Counted from the first letter of the stretch, positions 1 to 10,769 are shown. The stretch is DNA of 64,000 nucleotides from Isoetes taiwanensis (GCA_021234155.1 JAJEKV010000012.1:5647789-5711788); one strand, 5' to 3'. A program made the numbers and translations. Notes: a model not told the origin generated them from the sequence alone.

Positions 1-354
1 AAATTTTAGTCCGCTAAGTCATACAAAGAATACAACACGCATATGCGGCGTGACCGACGAGATGTCTTCCAGGTTTTACAAGAGGCGACCGCAAGCACAC
101 ATAGTAAAGCATTTTGAAGATTCAACGGCGGCGCACGGTGCACGCCAAGAGGGTTACCCTCATGAGGCGGAGATGTATCTTGCCGTGCACATCAAGGGTG
201 AACGCCCTTGAGTTTTGTAAATAACTGGAAAAATTTTGTTAATATAAAGAAAATTTTGTGTAAATAAAGTCTCAAACCCCGTTTAAATAGGTCAAGATAT
301 CGATCCCTAGCTTTTGTTTTAATTAAATTGGAGTTTTGAGCAAAATTGAGACGA

Positions 355-420
355 TGTCTCACACGTCGCGCCAGGACAGATTTCTACATTTTAGAAATCG
401 GGCCAAGAACGCGTGAGACC
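355..420 (+). repeat. Leader hairpin, copy 1
   Basis: A nested inverted repeat. Outer arms gtctcacacgt and acgcgtgagac pair with one mismatch, and the inner arms gatttcta and tagaaatc pair perfectly around a short loop. It is repeated almost unchanged at 551-619. The same architecture (outer arm, GC-rich bulge, AT-rich palindromic core) recurs in the leader of the H3-like element at 10880-10946 and 11098-11156. Confidence 0.8.
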
Positions 421-550
421 ATGCCCAAAAATGCCCAAAACAGCTCCAAATCGACCAAGTAAGGGGTCAATTCTGCCTAACTCGATGAGTTTAGTGGAAT
501 TACAGCCTTAGATCACCTAAATTGAGTAATCCTAGCCCAATTAGGACCCA

Positions 551-619
551 TGTCTCACACGTCGCGCCAGGACAGATTTCTACATTTTAGAAATCGGGCT
601 GGGCGCAACGTGTGAGACC
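551..619 (+). repeat. Leader hairpin, copy 2
   Basis: Second copy of the 355-420 hairpin, 196 bp downstream. Here the outer arms gtctcacacgt and acgtgtgagac match perfectly over 11 bp, and the core gatttcta/tagaaatc is unchanged. The better pairing of outer arms in this copy suggests that the fold, not only the sequence, has been kept. Confidence 0.8.
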
Positions 620-797
620 TCGTACCATTTCTTCACCAAATGATCTCCAAGTTGTACAATAGGTTCAGTAGTTGTCCTTAGCATGCTCAAACCCTAGAAA
701 TAGTCTTCAAACTTGCAATTGCATCCCTTAATAGGTCAGAATTGCCTAATTTCAGTAAATTCTAGGCCACCCAAAAATTAGGGTTTCCCCCTTTTTC

Positions 798-805
798 TAT
801 AAATA
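798..805 (+). promoter_or_regulatory. TATA box in the leader
   Basis: TATAAATA, followed by a C-rich initiator-like stretch, lies 114 bp upstream of an ATG at 919. The H3-like element has the same box in the same relative place (after the second hairpin, about 100 bp before its ORF1), which supports a promoter function. The ORF from 919 is closed after 11 codons in the present sequence. Confidence 0.45.
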
Positions 806-949
806 AGTCCCCCATTTCTCAATTGGCACCCTGCAAATTTGCTCCCCACTGCTTAGGCGATCTTTCAGCTCCCTGAGGCGCTTCTGCATCCGTTTGATAC
901 TCCCTTCTTTGCTAGATCAATGGCCCTTCGCGATTTCGGTGATGGTACA

Positions 950-2770
950 AAATAGGTGCCCATCTTCTTGGGCGGATGTCAACGACATCTTCCAAGTCTT
1001 TGTGAAAGAAATCGACATCCAAGCTACTGGCTGAATGCAACCCCAAAGATATAGGCAGGTGCTAGCTAGCAGAATTTCGTGCTAGGGTAGGACCCTCCCT
1101 TGTTCAAGTCCCCCTTGCATACGATGCCGTTCCCAGCCCATCTCTTCAAGCAGCCTTGGCGATGTCCCCAACATCGCCAAGTACTTGACTAACAAGGCGC
1201 AAAGGCTACCTGACTACATGGTCCCGGACAGCCAACAGGGCCCAAGTACTTCTCTTACACCGCCGCCCTAGCCATCTTCTTATCCCACCGCGCCGAGAAC
1301 CCGATGGGGGCAACCTCTATCCCTCCGATGGAGGTAGACCCCATAGCAAAGTGCAAGAGGAAGATCGATGTTTGCTGCGATATCAGCGAGAAGCAGAAGC
1401 AAGAGAGGATGAAGAGGAGTCGGACGACGAAGATACACCTGAGCTCGACTCGCATCGGTGAACGAACGCCAAGCAGAAAGTGAGCTGATCAACTTCGAAA
1501 GCGAGCGGGCAGAGCATCGAGTTGCTCCACCACCGGGCTAGGCATCACAAGCCTAGCCCCTATCATCATCAACGGAGAGGAGTACCTACTCCTCAACGAC
1601 ATCCGTAACCTTCCCCAATGCGGGAGAGGGAGCTCAGTTGGACGAATCACTTCCACCAACCGCGGCAAACCGACATGGACGACTTCATCGCCGGGGGCCT
1701 CGGACTTTCCACAAAGTGAGGGAGGCCGACACCTACCACTGTGGGAGACGACCTCCGATATCCGGGCCTACAAAGAAGATAAGGCAAATGATGGACGAAG
1801 GGAGCTGCCAACAGAGGAGGAGTTCCTCGCCTCCAAGAGCGTATGGGGATCCGTGGAAGACCACGAGCATCCTAATGCCGAAGTCCTCCGATATTACCAC
1901 CCGCCAAAAGGAGAAGGAATCGACCTCGTGAGGCTCGACCGCGACAATGGAAGACTACAGGAGCCGACTGAAATTGAGGTCGACGAGTACGCCGGCGGCA
2001 CGAGCCGGAGGCCAAACAAGTTTAGAAGCTTCTAATACACACAACGACAAAAGTCGCCAAAACTACTTGCCGCTGGCCGATGGATGGGAGAATAGCGTAA
2101 TTCACCGCAAGTTCAGTCCCGTGAGGCGAAGAAGGAGTGTTCATGCCGATTGCACTCTCGTTTCCAAGCAGCATGCTCGAATAGCAACAAATGTCGACTA
2201 TGCCGCCTTAGTCAAGAGGGCAATGGCACTTGACCTTCTTCGACTTCGCCATACCCCACCGACGCCAAAGCGATTAGCAAAGGATCAGCGCCCTTACATC
2301 CTAATCGCAGGTAGAAGACCCGTGAGGGCCATACAGGAGGCTCGCCGGCAAGCATCATCGAACTTGGGTCACCTTTAGGGACGGCCCAAGTTAAGAAGTT
2401 TCTGAAGACAACCCGCCTTACCGGCGATTTCAAGACTAGTTAAACTCTTGATCCCGAGACTTTTTGTATCCAAATATTATATGATATATGAATATAAATC
2501 CTATTGCACTTTAAATGCTTTGTTGATGTATTTTTGCCCCACAATTATACCAACAAACATAAATAATGCAAGAGAACAAATGAAACTAATCATATAGCCA
2601 TGAATTGTTTGTGGATGCAAATAGAGGCCTAAACGCTAGGGAACGACAACCGCGAGATCTTATAGAAGAGCAAACCCCACCCGCACCACCCCTAAAGGAA
2701 CCTATTTGAAGATATGGAACCCATGACCCCGAGGAGGAGATAGCCCAGATGAGGACGGACTCGAGCAGAT
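950..2770 (+). other. No recognisable gene; degraded 5' part of the element
   Basis: Several overlapping short open frames exist on both strands, but none shows a domain I recognise. From its position between leader and gag core this should be the N-terminal part of ORF1/gag or an extra 5' region. The frequent frame changes prevent a translation. Confidence 0.4.
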
Positions 2771-2849
2771 AAAGGCATTACCGTCCGCAAGCAAGCGAGG
2801 GGTTCTGGTGGGCAACGCCAGCCAGCCGGTTAGCATCATCCTCCGGAGG

Positions 2850-3860
2850 GCGTGAAGAGACAAGAAGAGGAGCAAGAGAAGGAGATCCTCCAGCCCTCGA
2901 ATCTTCCGACTCAAGTTCGTTCGACTCGATCTCGACCGGGGAAGAGGAAGAACGTGCCTCGAAATCCAAATGTGATAGAAGGCGAGGAATACCCCCAGAG
3001 GGACGACAAAGAGATACCTCGTGGCCTCGACTACCGTAAGAAGGTAGATTCCGTGACCGGCAATGTATGGAAGGCCCGAATCGAAACAGCTTCGTGGGAG
3101 AACAGTCGATTGGAAGCAGAGGCATGGTCGGACGAAATGAGCGAAAGTACGAAATGCTTATGGCATGAAGGATAAGGACAAAGGCGAGTTGCAAATGTAC
3201 AACTTGAAAGGAGCCGCCGGATTTGGTGGAAGGGTTATGCAAAGGCACATGGCTTAAGCAGGATGCTTGTAAGTTCGTGAAGTTTGCTAAAGCCTTCAAA
3301 GCCCATTACGCTCCGAGGGAACATAAGTCCAAAGATGATGCAAGCATAGCTTTTATTGTGTTGCGTTAAGGCAACAAATCACCCGTAAATATACGAGGAA
3401 TTCATGAGGCTAAGGTCAGACGTGCCGGGTTGGGAGAGAAGCATGCAAAAGAAAGCTATATTGAGGGGTCAATGAGGAGATCCGCAAAGCTTGTGAGGGC
3501 AATAAACCCTAGGACAAGATCGTGAGGCGTAATCCAAGGCTATAAGCTTGCAGGGGTCGACCTCGTAATAGCGGGCGTAAACAATGCTAGCATTTCCGGG
3601 ATAAAGGCAAGGCGACAGAAGCTATAGCCCCGTGGCAGCCACCAGGTCCAAATAGAGCCCCATATGGTGGGAACCGGGGAAACAAAGGGAGAAGAAGCAG
3701 GTGTCCTTCAAGGACAAGCAGGAGGGGTCAAACTACTCCAAAGCAGTGCGATCCTTTTTGCAGGCAATGCCCAAGGAAAAGAGGCAGGAGTGCATAGAAA
3801 AGCAGTTGTGCTTCAGGTGCTTCCAAACCGCCATAGGACAGAAAAGCGCCCCTACGCCAT
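2850..3860 (+). pseudogene. Gag remnant (capsid core and zinc-knuckle trace)
   Basis: Gag packages the element RNA into virus-like particles. Around 3173-3310 fragments in shifting frames read YNLKGAA, then a WWK-like stretch, then FAKAFKAHYAPREHKSK; this is the usual order in the Ty3-type gag core (Y-L-G-A-A-W, then F-F-Y-P). Around 3800-3850 the string KQLCFRCF looks like the first half of a CCHC zinc knuckle, which normally closes gag. At least four frame changes break the gene. The protease follows directly. Confidence 0.55.
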
Positions 3861-3886
3861 GAGTGCGGCTCTAGCGAGTTGGGAGA

Positions 3887-4396
3887 TTGGGACGACCGTC
3901 GGACGACGACGGCGAAGAGGCCCGCGACTACATCTGTGGTGAGTGTCATATCTTTGCCGCAATAGATACGGAGCAAGCAGAGAGCCAGTATAAGGTAATT
4001 TCCACAATAGGGAAGGCCAAGGCTAAGTCCTTCATAGTCTTGATAGACTCAGGAAGTAGCCATAACTTTGCATCCCCCAGAATGGTTCAGATGTTGAAGT
4101 TGAAGCCGCTAAAGTCAAAGCCAAGACCCGTTGTTTTAGCAAGTGGTGCGAAGAAGGCGCATTTTACGGGCAAGAGAATTAACTTCGACATCGACTTGCC
4201 AGGCATTAATATCCAGATGGGGGCAGAAGTAATGGGCATTGGCAAGTATGACTTGATCATAGGAATGGAGTACCTTGGGCCAGCAGGGGCCATTATCGAC
4301 TGTGGAAAGCGGAAGGTGACCTTCCCAACGCCCGACGACAAGATCATTGAGATAACAAAAGGAAGTTGTTCCCATCATGCGGTGTATGTCTTCTAA
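3887..4396 (+). pseudogene. Retroviral-type aspartic protease domain
   Basis: A 169-codon open stretch ending in TAA. LIDSGSSHNF (residues 52-61) is the retropepsin active site with the D-S-G triad. About 70 residues later IIGMEYLGPAGAIIDCGKRKV matches the second conserved block of Ty3-type proteases (hydrophobic-GM-x-WL, then A-x-IDC). The domain would cut the Gag-Pol polyprotein. It is the best-preserved piece of this element, yet the stop at 4396 separates it from RT, so the polyprotein is dead or the stop is a sequencing error. The start listed is only the first in-frame ATG; the true product would be a polyprotein. Confidence 0.8.
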
Positions 4397-4689
4397 ACGG
4401 TGCTCAAGTGCATCAAGAGTGAGCAAGTGGCATACATCTTCAAGCTTGAGATTAGTGAGCCGTAATCGGAAGGAAGCAAAGAAGACAAGGTGCTCAAGAA
4501 GTTGCCGGGCAAGTAGCTAAGCCGATCACGAGTTCCATGATCTCTTTCCGATGAGATCAAGCAGCTCCCTCCATATAGGGGAGTTGAGTGCGAGATTGCA
4601 CTTTCGAACCGTGAACAAAGCCAACGAGCAAAGCTCCATATAGAATGACAACGCAGAGTTGCCGGAGCTAAAGAAGCGATTGCGAGGAG

Positions 4690-5230
4690 CTGCCGGACCT
4701 AGGTTTCATTAGACCTAGTGTGTGTCGCCATTTGGAGCCCATTCTCTTCGTTAAGAAGAAGGATGGCGCTTTAAGGATGTGCATAGACTATAGGCGCTGA
4801 ACAAGCACACCATTAAGAACAAGTATGCGCTTCCAAGATCGACGACTTGATGGATCAGCTCCAAGGTGCAAAGATCTTCTCCAAAATCGACTTAAGGTCA
4901 GGGTTATCATCGATCGGGATAAAGGAAGAAGATATCCATAAGACCGCCTTCGGAACGCTGTATGGGCACCACGAAGTTCACTCGTGAATGCCTTTCGCTT
5001 ATCGAATGCCCCCCGCAACGCTCATGAGGCTCATGAACGACATCTTCGTGGAGTTTTAGACACCTTTGTGATTGTTTTCTTTGATGACATTTTGGTGTAT
5101 AGCGCATCCCTTGAAGAGCACGCACAACACTTGAGAAGAGGCCGAAAAGTTGAAGAGGCACCAGCCAAAACGCCAAGTTGTCGGGCGCCACTTCGCAAAT
5201 GCAGAAGGTGGAGTATCTAGGTCATGTGAT
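4690..5230 (+). pseudogene. Ty3/gypsy reverse transcriptase remnant
   Basis: Pieces in different frames give [19 protein letters not shown] (fingers, about 4740-4795), then a KIDLRSG-like palm motif near 4887, then FVIVFFDDILVYS with EEHAQHLR (about 5065-5130), which is the catalytic YxDD block in the form FFDD. Order and spacing match Ty3/gypsy RT. At least three frameshifts and stops interrupt it. RNase H follows. Confidence 0.75.
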
Positions 5231-5387
5231 CTCAAAGCAGAAGGCATCTCGACGGATCCCGCAAAGATTGAAGCCGCTATTCAAAGGGTCGGCGAAGAAT
5301 GTGCATGAAGTCAAAGTTTCCTCGACTTAGCAGGGTACTACAGAAGTTCAGAAAGAACTTTGCCAGATAGCAGCCCCGCTAACAGAC

Positions 5388-5880
5388 TTGACGCGGGCGG
5401 AGAAGGTGAAAGATTGGGTAGAGCATTGGCACAAGAAAGCCCAAAAGGGGTTTGAATTGTTGAAAGAAGCTCGACGGCGTACCGCCTTGACCTTGCCGAC
5501 CCTCGAGAAAGATAAGCTTGTAGCAACAGACGCGAGTAAGATAGCTACAGTGCGGTGCTTATGCAAGAAGAGCCGCGTGTGGTAGCGTATGATTCCGTGA
5601 AGATGAACGACGCCGAGACGCCGCCACCCCACGCCGCATCGTGAATTGCTTGCGGTTGTCGTGGGGCATTAAGAATATGGAGGCACTACCTTTTGGGAAG
5701 GAAGTTCCAGTTGGATATAACCACCAGAGCATCCAATATGTATTCACGCAACCACACCTCAACCTGAGGCAGAGAAGGTGGATGGAGTTCCTTGAAGAGT
5801 ACGACTTTGATATAGTCTACAAGCCAGGGAAGCTCAATGTGGTAGCGGATGCGCTTTCAAGGCATCCCCTGACAACTAGG
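5388..5880 (+). pseudogene. RNase H remnant of the same pol
   Basis: KAQKGFELLKEA (about 5430) is the RT-RNase H connection, and LEKDKLVATDAS (about 5500-5540) holds the first catalytic aspartate. After a frame break, LRQRRWMEFLEEYDFDIVYKP, continuing to VVADALSRHPL (5767-5875), is the conserved end of the domain. The domain removes template RNA during reverse transcription. A frameshift between 5550 and 5640 breaks the middle. Confidence 0.75.
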
Positions 5881-6097
5881 GTGCATTGCAACGCAATTTC
5901 GACGATATCCAACGACTTTGGTAAGAGGATTGAAGAGTCCTTGCCAACGGATGTGGATTTCAGGGAAGTATGGGCAAGCCTTTCTAAGGAGGCTAGAACA
6001 GATAAGAAGCGGGAGGCCTTCAAGCATTATAAGAAGGAAGGCAACCTGTTATACCATAAGAACAAGTTGTGCGTGCAGAATCATCGTGTAAGGAAGT

Positions 6098-6770
6098 TGA
6101 TCCTCCATGACACGCACAACAGCCCAATAGCCGCCATGCGGGATTCATGAAAACATATTTCAAGGTCGCAGCAGCCTATTATTGGCCAGGAATGAAGAAG
6201 CAAATAGCTCGCTACATCAAGGAATGTCAACTATGCCCCAGACGGCAAGGAGGAGCAGCTTCAATTCGTGGGCATTAGAGCCATTAGCGGTGCCAAACGC
6301 TAAGTGGGAGGTAATCAAAGATGGATTTCATCACGTGACTCCCAAAAACAAAGAAGAGGGAAGGATGCCTTGATGGTAGTGGTCGATAAGTTGTCTAAGA
6401 TGGCACATTTTGTGCCTTGCGGGACCACGATACAACTATGGATACAAAGAAAGCTCTTCACCAAAGAGATCTTCGTGCTTCATGGCATGCCAAGGGAGAT
6501 CATCTCCGACGTGGATCCGGTTCATGAGCGCCTTTTGGCAAGACCTCTTCACGACAATTCAGACGGCTATCCATGAGCACGCATACCATCCTCGTGACGG
6601 ATGGCCGCATCGGAAGCGACCAACAGGATTTTAGAGGACATGCTACTTAAACTATGTCCGAATAAGCAAAGTATGTGGGAAGAATTTATTCACTTGGTGG
6701 AGTTTGCATACAATAGCACCAAGCAGAATCATCCCAAATGTCGCCGCTTTATGATCAATTACGCTATCGC
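6098..6770 (+). pseudogene. Integrase remnant (HHCC and catalytic core)
   Basis: The zinc-binding part is seen as LILHDTHNSPIA followed by YYWPGMKKQIARYIKECQLC (6098-6258). The catalytic core gives KDALMVVVDKLSKMAHFVPC (about 6360-6420) and later LVEFAYNSTKQNHPK (about 6695-6740). The D-P-x-F motif with the second aspartate is garbled near 6510-6540. Frame changes at several points make it non-coding as written. Confidence 0.75.
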
Positions 6771-6929
6771 TGCCTAACTCCGGATACTTGGCACAACCCC
6801 GTGTCAAAAGTGGAAGTTTCGCAGCCAGATGTTGGCCGATATGCAGCAAAATTGTGGAAGAAGTTCGAGGTTATTTGCTAGCGGCAAGAAGTCGTCGAAG
6901 AGCATCGCCGACAAGCATCGAACAAAGAA

Positions 6930-7335
6930 GAGAGTTCAAAGTTGGAGATGATGTTTGGCTCAAGATCAAGGTGAAGCAGCGGCTTCAGGGATCGACAATT
7001 GCAAGAAGCTTGCTCCAAGGTGGGCTGGACCTTCGAATAGTCAAGAGAGTAGGTAATCAATCCTACAAGCTAGATTTGCCAAAGACACCTAAAGATTCAT
7101 AAGGTGTTCCACGGAGTTTGTTGAAGAAGCATACTCCAAATCCGCATCGAAGTCTTGATTCGCCAACGCTTGTTGGAAATGACGAGGATCACCGGAGATA
7201 GTTCCGCACTGATTCTTGATAAAGCTTTCAAGAAAACGAGGAGATCGAATTCCTCCAAAGATTTGGTCAAGTGGAAACACTTACCGCTGGAAGACGCGAC
7301 GGGGTACTTAAGAAAGATTTAGTAAAGCAAAGATC
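6930..7335 (+). pseudogene. Integrase C-terminus: GPY/F-like module and chromodomain remnant
   Basis: FKVGDDVWLKIKVKQRLQ, then RIVKRVGNQSYKLDLPKT (6938-7085), match the GPY/F-type tail of Ty3/gypsy integrase. After frame changes, 7225-7335 reads as DLVKWKHLPLEDAT-like sequence, the core of a chromodomain (F-L-V-K-W-K-G, then E-A-T-W). Chromodomains of chromoviruses guide integration to marked chromatin, usually H3K9-methylated. The aromatic cage cannot be checked because the reading frame is damaged. Confidence 0.6.
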
Positions 7336-7339
7336 CACA

Positions 7340-8164
7340 GTTTATGGAGCAATGGGACGGCAAGGTCATCTCCAAGAAATCGCCCGCTCGCATGTCGATT
7401 TGTGTAGGTTAATTCGTGTAGTTAAGATTAATCTACGCATGCCACCTATGCTTAGTATGGGTCGCATGCGTTGTTACCGATGATGGGACCACTACGGTGA
7501 TCTCTAGGGCGTGGTGTAATGTCAATGTAGGCATGACCGCGTTTCCGCTTGGGCGAGTGGAAGGTAGATTAGAAAGTCTACTTCTGTTCCACGGAAGTAG
7601 ACGACCTCGAGAGAAAGGAGGTCATGAAGGAATGCATTGATAGGGAAAGCACCTTTAGCCCCATATATGCTTTGATAGGAGGAATCTATCCTTCACGCCC
7701 CCACGCGAGAAGGGATATCCTCCACGCCAAGCAACTAGAGGTGTAGGCATGAGCGCATATAGGCATATAGGCTTTGTCTCCGCTGCCATAATGGAAGATT
7801 CACCCTCTTCCTACGCCGGGAGATTAGCCATGCATCCATGTAGATAGGTGGGGTGGTCACCATATAACCAAAAATTTTATTAATAATTAAATGGTACTAA
7901 CGTAGTGTCGACCTGCAGGCCAATAGAGCGCGCCGGAGGGCAAGGAGGTCGAGCTACGAAGACTTGCAACACAAATTTTGTTGGAATGTGTTGCAAGAAA
8001 TGAGGAGTACCTCGGACGTAATTTTAAAATTTTGATAAACTTAATCGTAATGTTAAGTGAATTTTGAAGTAATCTGTTTAGTAATGTTGTGAATTGATAA
8101 GTTATTTCATAATATAAGGATGTGATAATGTCATAAAAATATTACCTTAAGGTAATTTTAATAA
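7340..8164 (+). other. Non-coding stretch between chromodomain and pol tail
   Basis: No domain or RNA gene recognised. The right half (about 7860-8165) is AT-rich. It could be an untranslated 3' region or a segment of another element. Confidence 0.5.
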
Positions 8165-8281
8165 ATGTGTAGGAATTATAGTAGTAATCGTATGTATCAG
8201 GTTGATTGCAGGTTACGAGCATCCCAAGGTGGGGAGACCCGCGATCTTTGCCGGACAAAGATCATTTCAAGGTGGGGAGAA
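8165..8281 (+). other. Pol tail and polypurine tract
   Basis: Sequence resembling the usual end of plant Ty3/gypsy pol (D-L-x-R-T-K, then a G-G-E-N-like tail) is followed by aaggtggggagaa directly before the LTR start tgtgatgttc. A purine-rich tract abutting TG is the plus-strand primer site of LTR elements, so the LTR at 8282 is a genuine 3' LTR on the plus strand. Confidence 0.6.
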
Positions 8282-9939
8282 TGTGATGTTCGGCCGCGAT
8301 ATGCCTCGGGGCGTATACCGCATCGCCTTGCCACGCCATCACACGCCACTCCACCGGCGTGTGCGCTGGCGTGTAGCCGGTGAGTAGCCCTAGGGGCAAC
8401 TTGCGAGAAAATATGTGCAACTATTAATGTGCACATTTTCCAATGTACACATTAATGGGGCACACATTTACAAGTGGACACCTCATGCCAAGTGGGCCAC
8501 ACCCATAGGTGCAATTAATGTGCACATTTTCCAATGTACACATTAATGTGGGCACACATTTCCATGTGTGCACATTTGGCCACCTAGCCCTTAAAGGCAA
8601 GTGGGCCCATTTCCAATTATCCCACATGCCAAAAGGGGATAATTGGAAACCCTAGCCAACCCCCTTGTCTATATAGGGTAGGAAACCCTAACTAGCCCAA
8701 TTTTTCGATTTTTAGGGCTTTAGAACTCTGTTTTGGTGCCTCAACAAAAAAACCGCATCCTGCTACTTGGGAGAATTGCATCCTTAGTTTCCCTTGATTC
8801 GAGCGTCTCAGCAGGATGGTCGAGCTCAGGTCAGGAGGAGCCCCTCAAGGATCAGGTATTTGGCCAATTAGATAGTCTAAACCCTATTTTAGTCATTGAA
8901 TCAGTAGGTTTAGCCTATTAGATTGCCCATAGCAGCCCTCTAGATCTCTAGATAGCAGATCCTAACTAAAGAACCTAACTCTATGTTGTAGATTAGATCT
9001 AGTTCTTTAGTTCTCTGTGAAGTATATGGATGATGCATCTCTATGAACTCCTTGTATTGGGAAGGGGGGTAGAGACCTAAAGCTTTGTAGTTGATGCTCC
9101 TAGAGTAGCCTCTCTAGCACACTGTAGATTCGGCCTGGTGTGCAAAGAGCCACACCGGATGTGGGTGAAGGGGCGACCGGGTTGAGAAGGAGGTTCATGT
9201 CCCGACTCTTGAACGATTCCTCCGGTGTGTAAGGCCCTACCGAACCATTGTGGCTAGGTCCAATGGCTTGCCACCGCGTCTTGGGCAAGGCATGGGCTCG
9301 ACACCCGTGAGGTGGTGTTCACCTTCCGGTGGGTTCACCGAATCACGGGCGGTGGCCCTCTAGTCACCTTGAGTCAACATGTAGATCTCTGGAGGGAGTG
9401 ATCCCTACCCCCCCATCGGAAATGGGAAGATGAGCCCGTGAGTAGCCCTCTTGGCTATGCATCCGTGAACTCTGATCCAGTCCCGACACTTTTCGGACCA
9501 CTCCGCAAAGTGTGCACCTGGGAGGGGCGGATGGAGTGGACAACCCTAAGCCATGTTCATATGCCCGGTAAATCCATTGCCATGAATTCATGCGCAATGA
9601 ACTCGGAGACCCAAGCCGTCCGATCATCCCTTGAGTCCGAGCCTTGGGTAGGATTCCCTATGTGCGATCTTGATCTTTGTCGATGCAGATATGTGGAGGA
9701 CCATCGCCATGATGGTCATATGATGTTGATGTATGTGCTACTGACATGTATGTTTACGCTTCCGCAGCTAGGTAGGCCCTGAGGAAGACGGGGTGCAATG
9801 ACCCTTCCACTCTTCCCACTGGAACCCGTCACGGTTGCAGTGTCATGTGGAGGGCCCTGTATTAGCATGGAGCTGGTATGGGGGATGAACTCCTGTTTGT
9901 ATACGGTGAGTGCACCGTATACGAGTAGGGGACGTCACA
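8282..9939 (+). repeat. LTR (plus orientation)
   Basis: About 1.66 kb, beginning TGTGATGTTC and ending GGACGTCACA, so the ends are inverted TG...CA. It aligns along its length with the reverse complement of 11368-12922 and of 28826-30382, which defines one LTR family with three copies in the window. The expected 5 bp direct flanks of an intact insertion are absent: the left flank is gagaa, the right flank ttctc, which are inverted. Confidence 0.85.
8423..8547 (+). repeat. Duplicated hairpin inside the LTR
   Basis: Two copies (8423-8456 and 8514-8547, 91 bp apart) of a near-palindrome with arms attaatgtgcacatt and aatgtacacattaat. The two minus-strand LTR copies carry only one shorter version, so the duplication is private to this LTR. 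Confidence 0.6.
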
Positions 9940-10235
9940 TTCTCCTTCTCCCACGTGGGGTAGGGTGGGGGTGTCTGTATCTGCCGATCCCTGTCCGTTC
10001 GATCCTCGTCTGCCCCTACCTCTTGATCTCCGCCGGTGAAGGGCTGGTAATCCTCGTCATCTGGGTCGTCAGAGGATGGGGGCTGGTCGTGCTGCCATTC
10101 CTTGATGACGATCTTTACATTAGGGTCTTCTTTAGTTTCCTCTTGGGCTCCTCCTTGCCCTTCCCCTTGAGTTTCTTCTTGGCTTCTACCTCCTGTTCTT
10201 CTCGCTTTCTTTTCTTCTCGGCCTTTCTCCTCTTC
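9940..10235 (-). pseudogene. Continuation of ORF1 after a frame break
   Basis: One base before the listed stop of ORF1 a neighbouring frame stays open and encodes a very lysine/arginine/glutamate-rich stretch, followed in yet another frame by a D/E-rich stretch (SSDDPDDEDYQPF) and TPPPYPTWEKEN. Composition fits a charged linker of gag. The coding sequence ends at the junction with the LTR, so no capsid domain is left to see. Confidence 0.5.
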
Positions 10236-10667
10236 TTACGTTGTAACTTTGGCCTTCTGCATTTGTATCCAGGCCTCGAGTTCTTCTTCTAGTGTCGGCT
10301 CGGGAGTGGGCTCCTTCTGCTCTCCTGGTGCATTGGCAGCCTGCTCTTGTTCTGCCCCTTCTTGTTCTCCTATCTCCTCCTTGATTCCCTCGTACACCCT
10401 GCGGGTTTCTTCGTCCATTGAACCCTCAAATCCAATGTCTGCTTCCTCGTCTAAGTTCTGGTTGATGAGGTCAGCCAGTTCTTCTAGTGATTCCTGTGTG
10501 GATCCCTCCTCCTGTAGCTCTTTCGAAGTACTCTCCTCGGCTGATGAAAGTTGGTCTCCTCGAGCGAGAAGCTGCTCTCGAAGTAGCTGCTGTATCCGCC
10601 TCTTATCTTGGGCGCTAGGCTGTTCGCCAGGTCGATACTTCCGAGCCGTTTGTTTGGTGCGCGCCAT
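10236..10667 (-). CDS. ORF1 with a histone H3-like N-terminus
   Basis: A 143-codon ORF in the gag position of an LTR retrotransposon (about 690 bp after the primer binding site). It begins MARTKQTARK; after Met removal residues 1-9 (ARTKQTARK) equal the histone H3 tail, including K4, R8 and K9, with Y in place of S10. YRPG follows at once, then RRIQ eight residues later. H3 has YRPG at 41-44 and RRYQ seven residues later, so the protein looks like an H3 tail joined to the start of the H3 alpha-N helix, or a mimic of both. The rest is acidic and probably helical (E/Q/L-rich, about residues 22-140), with no H3 histone fold. The listed stop is probably a frameshift, because a lysine-rich continuation is open next door. 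A second copy lies at 27809-28130. Gag identity is inferred only from position. Confidence 0.75.
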   Translation of the reverse strand: MARTKQTARKYRPGEQPSAQDKRRIQQLLREQLLARGDQLSSAEESTSKELQEEGSTQESLEELADLINQNLDEEADIGFEGSMDEETRRVYEGIKEEIGEQEGAEQEQAANAPGEQKEPTPEPTLEEELEAWIQMQKAKVTT

Positions 10668-10769
10668 GCTTTATTTCACGTCAATCGGAGCTCTGGCGCC
10701 CAAAAATCGCCTCGAAATGCGAGAGCTAACTTCTAGACAGAAAGTCTACAAATGAGAGGGGTTTGGGTC

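Larger units (their letters stand above)
1..9939 (+). mobile_element. Decayed Ty3/gypsy chromovirus with 3' LTR
   Basis: On the plus strand the stretch carries, in order, a structured leader, gag core, aspartic protease, reverse transcriptase, RNase H, integrase, a GPY/F-like module with a chromodomain remnant, a pol tail with a purine-rich tract, and a 3' LTR. This order (PR-RT-RH-IN-chromodomain) defines chromoviruses. Every domain except the protease is split across frames. No 5' LTR matching 8282-9939 is visible, so the left end is either outside the window or lost. The 0.8 kb gap between chromodomain and pol tail means that a mosaic of two elements cannot be excluded. Confidence 0.65.

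Noticed and set aside
1638-2378. Plus-strand ORFs of 97 and 143 codons
   Set aside because: Basic, low-complexity translations without domains, in a region where the gag frame is expected but broken; not supported as genes.
10236-10667. A centromeric H3 (CENH3) rather than an H3-like retrotransposon ORF
   Set aside because: No histone fold follows, the tail matches canonical H3, and the ORF lies in the gag position after LTR, primer binding site and leader.
10249-10755. Plus-strand serine-rich ORF opposite the H3-like ORF
   Set aside because: Antisense shadow; the minus strand has the LTR, primer binding site and leader in the right order.
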